Positions 59,230-64,000 of a stretch of DNA of 64,000 nucleotides are shown here, piece by piece. The position numbers and the translations under genes are program-made. Position 1 is the first letter of the stretch, and each line of letters begins with the position of its first letter. Location: positions 1 to 64,000 of the forward strand of contig NZ_JAJISB010000003.1 in the NCBI RefSeq assembly GCF_021245735.1, read 5' to 3'. This stretch comes from Brevibacillus daliensis. Lineage in GTDB: Bacteria > Bacillota > Bacilli > Brevibacillales > Brevibacillaceae. Below the pieces are notes generated by a model. That model ran no database searches and was not told the origin of the DNA. It worked only from the letters and a program-made list of their open reading frames with translations.

Positions 59230-60087
59230 ATGTCACAAATGGAAAAGAATAATCACGAAGAAAAGTCAGGTCTTGAGAAAGAGATTCATACTGATTTTCA
59301 AAAGGAAATGACGTATGGGGATTATCTTAAATTGGATCAATTGTTAGCTAGTCAAAGCAGGCTCTCTGATCATCACGATGAAATGTTGTTCATCGTGATT
59401 CATCAGGTGAGTGAGCTATGGATGAAGCAGATTCTACATGAAGTTCATGCGGCAATCGCTTGTATCCGCCAAAATGATTTGGAACCTGCTTTTAAGATGT
59501 TATCTAGAGTTTCTCGTATCCAACAACAATTAATTAAATCGTGGGATGTTCTTTCTACCTTAACACCTTCAGACTATATGCAATTTAGAGATAAACTGGG
59601 TCATTCTTCTGGATTCCAATCTTATCAGAATCGAATCATTGAATTTGCTTTAGGATATAAAAATCCACATGTCTTAGCTGTGTACGAGCATCAGCCTGAG
59701 TTACACACCATAATGGTTAATGCGCTGAATGAACCAAGTATTTACGATGCAGCGATTAGAGCAATGGCGACACGTGGCTTACCTGTTGATGCGGAATGCC
59801 TGGATAGGGATTGGACACTAGCTTATCAGCCTAATGAAAGCGTAGAGGAAGCTTGGTTAACTGTTTATCGCAATGTGGACCAGTACTGGGATTTGTACGA
59901 ACTGGCTGAAAAATTGGTTGATATTGCGAGCCAGCAACAGCAATGGCGCTTTAACCATATGAGTACTGTAGAAAGAATTATTGGGCAAAAACAAGGAACA
60001 GGAGGATCTTCTGGTGTTTCCTATCTGAGAAGAGCCTTGGATCATAGATTTTTTCCAGAGCTATGGAGCTTACGTACCAAGCTATAA
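59230..60087 (+). CDS. kynA: tryptophan 2,3-dioxygenase
   Basis: A 285-residue heme enzyme that opens the indole ring of L-tryptophan to N-formylkynurenine. Motifs are [32 protein letters not shown] (substrate/heme pocket with the distal His), and [26 protein letters not shown], which carries the proximal His and the substrate loop. ATG 59230 follows AAAGGGTG by nine bases. With the upstream hydrolase it forms a two-step route to kynurenine; kynureninase is not in the window. Confidence 0.94.
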   Translation: MSQMEKNNHEEKSGLEKEIHTDFQKEMTYGDYLKLDQLLASQSRLSDHHDEMLFIVIHQVSELWMKQILHEVHAAIACIRQNDLEPAFKMLSRVSRIQQQLIKSWDVLSTLTPSDYMQFRDKLGHSSGFQSYQNRIIEFALGYKNPHVLAVYEHQPELHTIMVNALNEPSIYDAAIRAMATRGLPVDAECLDRDWTLAYQPNESVEEAWLTVYRNVDQYWDLYELAEKLVDIASQQQQWRFNHMSTVERIIGQKQGTGGSSGVSYLRRALDHRFFPELWSLRTKL

Positions 60088-60091
60088 TATC

Positions 60092-60139
60092 AAAAAAGCA
60101 TCTTCTTGCATGTATTTGTACGTGCGAAGATGCTTTTTG
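60092..60139 (+). terminator. operon terminator
   Basis: AAAAAGCATCTTC pairs with GAAGATGCTTTTT across an 18-20 base loop. Confidence 0.75.
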
Positions 60140-60478
60140 TTTATTTATAGATGTATCAGAAAGGAATTACTTTATTAAGGCACTACATAGTATGAAAAAC
60201 ATTCACTAAAGTAGTGCCAGCTTTTTCTCCACCGAAGGTATGATTAAACGATCCTTCACAATAAATGGAATTTCAAAGCCTACTTATATTATTCAGAAAA
60301 TTCATATAAATCAGATAATTACTTGACTATTTTTAACCACACCATATATGATGGAAAAATACAAATATAGGTAAAAACATAAGATGTACATCCATATTTC
60401 GTGGAAGGGAGGCCAAGTAATCCTGTTCTGAATCTTTGGAATCACAGTACAAGGTATCCAGTAGGAGGCGAAGAATCC
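60140..60478. other. leader of the amidohydrolase gene
   Basis: About 340 bases without a gene. An AAAACAT...AATGTTTTT-like short pairing near 60190 is the only structure that I notice. Confidence 0.35.
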
Positions 60479-62182
60479 ATGAAAAAGATAATGTCCTCGG
60501 CAATTAGTATGATTTTATTAGTAAGCATGTTCTCAGGTGCTGCTTCAGCTGTAGCTGTAGAGGAAGTAGCTGACTCCGTTTACGTGAATGGGAACATTTA
60601 TACAATGGATGATCAGGTGAAAAAAGCTAGTGAAGTGGCAATTAAAGGTCAGAAGCTGATTCACGTGGGAAAAGACGGAACATCGAAGAAATACATAGGT
60701 CCCAAGACGAAGGTGATTGATTTACAAGGAAAAACAGTAATTCCAGGCTTAAATGATGGGCATATCCATTTTCCATCGATCGGGATTAATCTTTTGCAAA
60801 TTAATGGATTTAATAAACCTAAAGAAGATATATTGAAGCTGGTTAAGGAGGAGGCGTCGAAACGCGCAGCAGGCGAATGGATTATTGGAAATGGCTGGAA
60901 TCATGAATTATGGCCTGACAAGCAATTTCCAACGAAAAAAGAGCTTGATGCTGTAGCACCGAATAATCCGGTATTGCTAGATCGAGTAGATGGCCACTCT
61001 ATCTGGGTTAACTCCAAGGCTCTGGAATTGGGCGGTATCAAGAAAGAGACTCTTAACCCACAAGGTGGAGAAATCATTCGAGATAGCAAGGGAGAAGCAA
61101 CTGGTGTCCTCATAGACACAGCAGGTGATCCAGTTTATTCTAAAGTTCCAGAATACAGCCAAGACCGTATAGAAGAGGGCTTATTAAAAGCACAATCGGA
61201 ACTCTTCTCTAACGGTATTACTAGTGCATCGGATGCAGGAACGCACCTCAGTTATATTAATGATATGAAGAAGCTGTATGAAAAAGGTGAACTCAAAGTA
61301 AGATTAAATGTTATGGTTGCCAATGGAGAAGGTGGAGAAACAGGTGAAAGCCTGGAGTACTATTATAAAAAAGGCCCGGAAAATGGCTTATATGGTGACC
61401 GGCTAACCGTGAGCTCTCTTAAACTGGTAGGCGACGGCTCGCTTGGTTCAAGAAGCGCCGCGATGCTGGAAGATTACAGCGATCGACCAGGTCATAAAGG
61501 TAATTATCGATTTACGGATGAAGAATTATATCGATTGGTAAAAGAAGCGCGTGAAAATGGATGGCAAGTGGCAACACACGCAATCGGGGACGGTGCAATC
61601 CAGCAAGTCATCGACACATATGAAAAAGTGTTGAAAGAAAATCCGCTTGATGATCACCGGTGGAGAATCGAGCATTATCAGATTGCTACTGCAGAAGAAA
61701 TCAGAAGGATGGCTGATTTGGGAATCATCCCTTCCATGCAACCGACTCACGCTACCTCCGACAAGAACATGGCTGAGACCCGGATAGGTCCAGAACGAAT
61801 CAAATATGCTTATGCCTGGAGAAAGGCGATTGATGCGGGTACACATATTGTGGGAGGATCGGATGCGCCAGTTGAGTTGATCAATCCTTTCCACGGAATT
61901 TATGCAGCAGTAACAAGAATGGATCGAGAAGGAAGTCCGGATGGTGGATGGTATCCAGAAGAAAAGATGAACCGAACAGAGGCTATTAAGGCATTTACCA
62001 TCTGGGCAGCTGAAGGAGCATTTGAAGAAAAGATCAAAGGATCGCTAACTGTTGGTAAACTAGCTGACTTTATTGTAATCGACAGAGATATCATGACTGT
62101 TCCTGAAAGCGAATTGAAGGATATTACTGTACTCTCCACAGTTGTTGGTGGGGAAGAAGTTTATAAGAAGAGCAATGAATAG
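60479..62182 (+). CDS. secreted YtcJ-like amidohydrolase
   Basis: 567 residues. A signal peptide (MKKIMSSAISMILLVSMFSGAASA, about 1-24) directs it outside, unusual because most YtcJ-type enzymes are cytosolic. The metal-dependent hydrolase core has DGHIHFP (metal His pair), THAIGDGA, RIEHYQ and GSDAPVE (metal Asp), plus the small beta-sandwich domain at both ends (TVIPGLND; GKLADFIVID). It would hydrolyse a cyclic amide or amidine; the substrate is unknown. ATG 60479 follows GTAGGAGG; the frame opens upstream at 60401. Confidence 0.88.
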   Translation: MKKIMSSAISMILLVSMFSGAASAVAVEEVADSVYVNGNIYTMDDQVKKASEVAIKGQKLIHVGKDGTSKKYIGPKTKVIDLQGKTVIPGLNDGHIHFPSIGINLLQINGFNKPKEDILKLVKEEASKRAAGEWIIGNGWNHELWPDKQFPTKKELDAVAPNNPVLLDRVDGHSIWVNSKALELGGIKKETLNPQGGEIIRDSKGEATGVLIDTAGDPVYSKVPEYSQDRIEEGLLKAQSELFSNGITSASDAGTHLSYINDMKKLYEKGELKVRLNVMVANGEGGETGESLEYYYKKGPENGLYGDRLTVSSLKLVGDGSLGSRSAAMLEDYSDRPGHKGNYRFTDEELYRLVKEARENGWQVATHAIGDGAIQQVIDTYEKVLKENPLDDHRWRIEHYQIATAEEIRRMADLGIIPSMQPTHATSDKNMAETRIGPERIKYAYAWRKAIDAGTHIVGGSDAPVELINPFHGIYAAVTRMDREGSPDGGWYPEEKMNRTEAIKAFTIWAAEGAFEEKIKGSLTVGKLADFIVIDRDIMTVPESELKDITVLSTVVGGEEVYKKSNE

Positions 62183-62201
62183 GGAAGAATGAATGAATAA
62201 T

Positions 62202-62244
62202 AGCCAAGAGACTGTCAGTTAAAATACAGTCTCTTGGCTTATTT
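62202..62244. terminator. bidirectional terminator
   Basis: AGCCAAGAGACTGT (62202-62215) pairs with ACAGTCTCTTGGCT (62226-62239) between convergent genes. Confidence 0.8.
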
Positions 62245-62272
62245 TGCATCAAACTGAATGAAAAGTTTGGAA

Positions 62273-63682
62273 TTACTTTACTCGTAGGCTTCTTTTTTTA
62301 CGTACTAATGTCGAGATGTTAACTCCTAGTTTATCGGCACACTCCTGCATGGTTGAGGATTGGGCCAACATTTTTTCGATGTACTCTTTTTCGAATCTCT
62401 GAACAGCTTCTTTAAGAAGTAAGGGCTTTTCCATATCCCACATTCTAGTAGGTTCGAGTTCGTTACTCACAGGATGAATAGTAGAGGGAAGCTGTTCGAA
62501 GGTGATTTTGTCATGGTCACACAGATGATAGGTTCGCTCCATTACGTTTTTTAACTCCCTGATATTCCCGGGCCAACTGTAATCCACTAATTTCTCCAGC
62601 GTTCCGGTATCCAGACGTTTTTCGATACCGTATTTCTGTTCCAATCTGTTTAGATAATAAAAGATGAGAGCCGGAATATCCTCTTTTCTTTCTCGAAGCG
62701 GTGGTATGGTAATGGATAATACGTTTAGACGATAAAAGAGATCGCGACGGAATTTCTTCTCTTCTACCATTGCTTCCAGGTCGCTATTCGTCGCGGCAAT
62801 AATTCGCATATTTACCAGCCGTACTTTCTTCCCTCCCAATCTTCTAATCTTACCGTCCTGTAATACATTCAAGAGTTTCACTTGCAGCTCATATGGAAGG
62901 TCCCCAATCTCATCGAGAAAAAGCGTACCGTTATCTGCTAATTCAAATAATCCCTCTTTTGACTGATTCGCTCCAGTAAAAGCTCCTTTTTCATATCCGA
63001 ATAACTCAGACTCTAGCAAGTGATTGGGAATGGCGCCACAGTTAATATTGATGAATTCGCCTGATCTACCGCTTTGCTTATGAATATAGGTTGCAAGAAC
63101 ATCTTTACCAACTCCAGATTCACCTAACAACAAGATGGGCGAGTCATTTTTAGCAAATCGCTCAGCAAGTGATACGATACGGTGCATCGTACCACTTCTG
63201 TAAATGAGCTGATCAGCAAAAATATTGCCATTTTGAATCTGTTCCAGAGCTTTTTGATAGGTAGATGAAATCTGGCGTGTTTGTTCCAGATCTCGTTGAA
63301 GCTGATTAAGCTCAGTTATATCTCTTACATTACCTACTACGAATAATAATTTCTGATTATGGTCAAGTACAGGTGTTGCCGTATTAATGGTGGTCTTTCC
63401 GTTTTCATATTCAATCACGATGCTGTGGGTCTTTTTGGTTTGGAGCGCGCGTACACCTGAAGAATCTGAGACGATATGCAGATCCAATTGTTCGATAAAA
63501 CTATAGGTATCCAGAATGGCAGCAGGAATCCCCGTTATGGAGAGATACGCATCGTTATAGAGAAGGACAAAACCGTTATGATCACAAATTGCCAACCCAT
63601 CATGTGACGTATTAAAAATGGTGGTGATCAAGGTTACCAACTCATTTGTATTATTTGCTTGAAAATATTTAGTCTGATGCAT
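62273..63682 (-). CDS. sigma-54 enhancer-binding activator, PAS/AAA+/Fis
   Basis: About 469 residues. An N-terminal PAS domain (about 15-125) has DITELNQLQRDLEQ as linker. The AAA+ core has Walker A GESGVGKD, ELFGYEKGAFTGA for sigma-54 contact, Walker B GTLFLDEIGD and the SWPGNIRELKNVMERT segment. A Fis-type HTH at the end (MQECADKLGVNISTLVRKKR) binds upstream sites. I set the start at ATG 63682 behind GGGTGGG, since the longer frame to 63796 would run through the tandem operator. It is divergent from the sigma-54 promoter at 63858. Confidence 0.92.
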   Translation of the reverse strand: MHQTKYFQANNTNELVTLITTIFNTSHDGLAICDHNGFVLLYNDAYLSITGIPAAILDTYSFIEQLDLHIVSDSSGVRALQTKKTHSIVIEYENGKTTINTATPVLDHNQKLLFVVGNVRDITELNQLQRDLEQTRQISSTYQKALEQIQNGNIFADQLIYRSGTMHRIVSLAERFAKNDSPILLLGESGVGKDVLATYIHKQSGRSGEFININCGAIPNHLLESELFGYEKGAFTGANQSKEGLFELADNGTLFLDEIGDLPYELQVKLLNVLQDGKIRRLGGKKVRLVNMRIIAATNSDLEAMVEEKKFRRDLFYRLNVLSITIPPLRERKEDIPALIFYYLNRLEQKYGIEKRLDTGTLEKLVDYSWPGNIRELKNVMERTYHLCDHDKITFEQLPSTIHPVSNELEPTRMWDMEKPLLLKEAVQRFEKEYIEKMLAQSSTMQECADKLGVNISTLVRKKRSLRVK

Positions 63683-63776
63683 ATGATCCCACCCTTCCCT
63701 AACTAAGTGAATTACCTTAAGTGTAAAGAATATTCTGAGAGGTGTAAATACAAAATAGTCAGAATTGAGCATTATT

Positions 63777-63804
63777 ATGCAAAACTGCATATGCAAAACT
63801 GCAT
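63777..63804. promoter_or_regulatory. tandem 14-bp palindromic activator site
   Basis: ATGCAAAACTGCAT occurs twice back to back (63777-63790, 63791-63804) without a mismatch; each unit is itself a dyad (ATGCA/TGCAT). It lies 54-81 bases upstream of the -24 element, a usual place for enhancer-binding protein sites. Confidence 0.75.
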
Positions 63805-63857
63805 TAGGAGTACATTCAGACTTATTATTAACCTGCTAAATCGTGTGTTTCAGTAAA

Positions 63858-63873
63858 TGGCATGATTTTTGCT
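63858..63873 (+). promoter_or_regulatory. sigma-54 (-24/-12) promoter
   Basis: TGGCAT-N5-TTGCT with 10 bases between GG and GC. It drives the gene beginning at 63945. Confidence 0.8.
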
Positions 63874-63944
63874 CATAAATTAAATGAAAGCGATTTCATT
63901 TGTAATGGATAGCCTTGTAAAAGATAGAAAGAGAGGGAACATCA

Positions 63945-64000
63945 ATGACCAATCTATATCAAGTACTTACTCCCAAAGGTGAGCTATTAGAAAATATAGA
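63945..64000 (+). CDS. start of a 2-oxoacid/acetoin dehydrogenase E1-alpha-like gene (partial)
   Basis: After GAGAGGGAA the frame reads MTNLYQVLTPKGELLENI and runs off the window. Such a start (YQVLxxxGEL) resembles the first residues of E1-alpha subunits of pyruvate-, branched-chain- or acetoin-type dehydrogenases. Acetoin and branched-chain dehydrogenase operons are known sigma-54 targets in Bacillus (AcoR, BkdR), which fits the promoter and divergent activator. Only 18 codons are visible, so the call is weak. Confidence 0.45.
   Translation, partial: MTNLYQVLTPKGELLENI

Noticed and set aside
63683-63796. 38-residue N-terminal extension of the second sigma-54 activator
   Set aside because: It would be encoded by the tandem operator sequence and lacks a binding site; the PAS domain begins after 63682.
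1-64000. CRISPR arrays, tRNA or rRNA genes, prophage
   Set aside because: I saw no regularly spaced repeats, no cloverleaf with CCA-type end, no rRNA core sequences and no phage structural genes.

Overview
The window looks like a chromosomal segment of a low-to-moderate GC Firmicute of the Brevibacillus/Paenibacillaceae type, with Brevibacillus (B. laterosporus-like) as my best guess. The reasons are the strong AGGAGG-type ribosome binding sites, many TTG/GTG starts, intrinsic terminators, a FapR-like box beside a KAS III gene, CstR-type operators, a CD3324-family protein and an LCP wall-polymer ligase. The species is inferred from style and gene content, not from a marker gene.

Region 1 (1-18.4 kb) is accessory. 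A single 3643-residue NRPS carries three adenylation modules (Leu-like code, unassigned code, Glu-like code). It ends in a thioesterase whose nucleophile elbow is GHCLG (Cys instead of Ser), followed in the same polypeptide by a complete MFS exporter. A convergent Sfp-type phosphopantetheinyl transferase can activate it. Next come a toxin-tail/immunity-like pair, a lipoprotein, IS debris, a broken ABC-2 permease and a MacB/FtsX-type ABC exporter.

Region 2 (18.4-29 kb) is a graveyard: an IS110 relic, an oxidoreductase fragment, a MerR regulator with an internal stop but an intact MerR-type promoter, a frameshifted MFS pump, a serine-hydrolase tail, a group II intron 5' half and a truncated IS21 istA. 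Intact genes here are LysR, a GNAT acetyltransferase and an LCP protein; a MetX-like hydrolase has a suspect 5' end.

Region 3 (29-37.8 kb) is a sigma-54 unit. An enhancer-binding regulator precedes a canonical -24/-12 promoter driving M20 hydrolase, SDR, glutamine-synthetase-like ligase, aldehyde dehydrogenase and APC permease. This reads as a gamma-glutamylation pathway for catabolism of an amine or amino alcohol.

Region 4 (37.8-47.7 kb) holds a CD3324-family protein, a FusB-like EF-G-binding protein, KAS III, a two-component system convergent with a flavin/metal redox cluster (CuAO_N-like secreted protein, small membrane protein, ApbE, ferric-reductase-like membrane protein), a zinc-ribbon/GyrI-like protein and a WYL regulator. 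Several gene sets here are bracketed by short direct repeats linked to terminator hairpins.

Region 5 (47.7-64 kb) holds a regulator-dipeptide epimerase-YfcC transporter unit with a decayed M20 gene at its end, YmaF, a phasin-like/UbiB pair, a CstR-type persulfide-detoxification regulon (TauE, rhodanese-MBL dioxygenase, glutaredoxin), a PaaI thioesterase, kynurenine formamidase-like hydrolase plus tryptophan 2,3-dioxygenase, and a secreted YtcJ-like amidohydrolase. It ends with a second sigma-54 activator reading away from a -24/-12 promoter with a perfect tandem 14-bp upstream site; the target gene (E1-alpha-like start) runs off the window.
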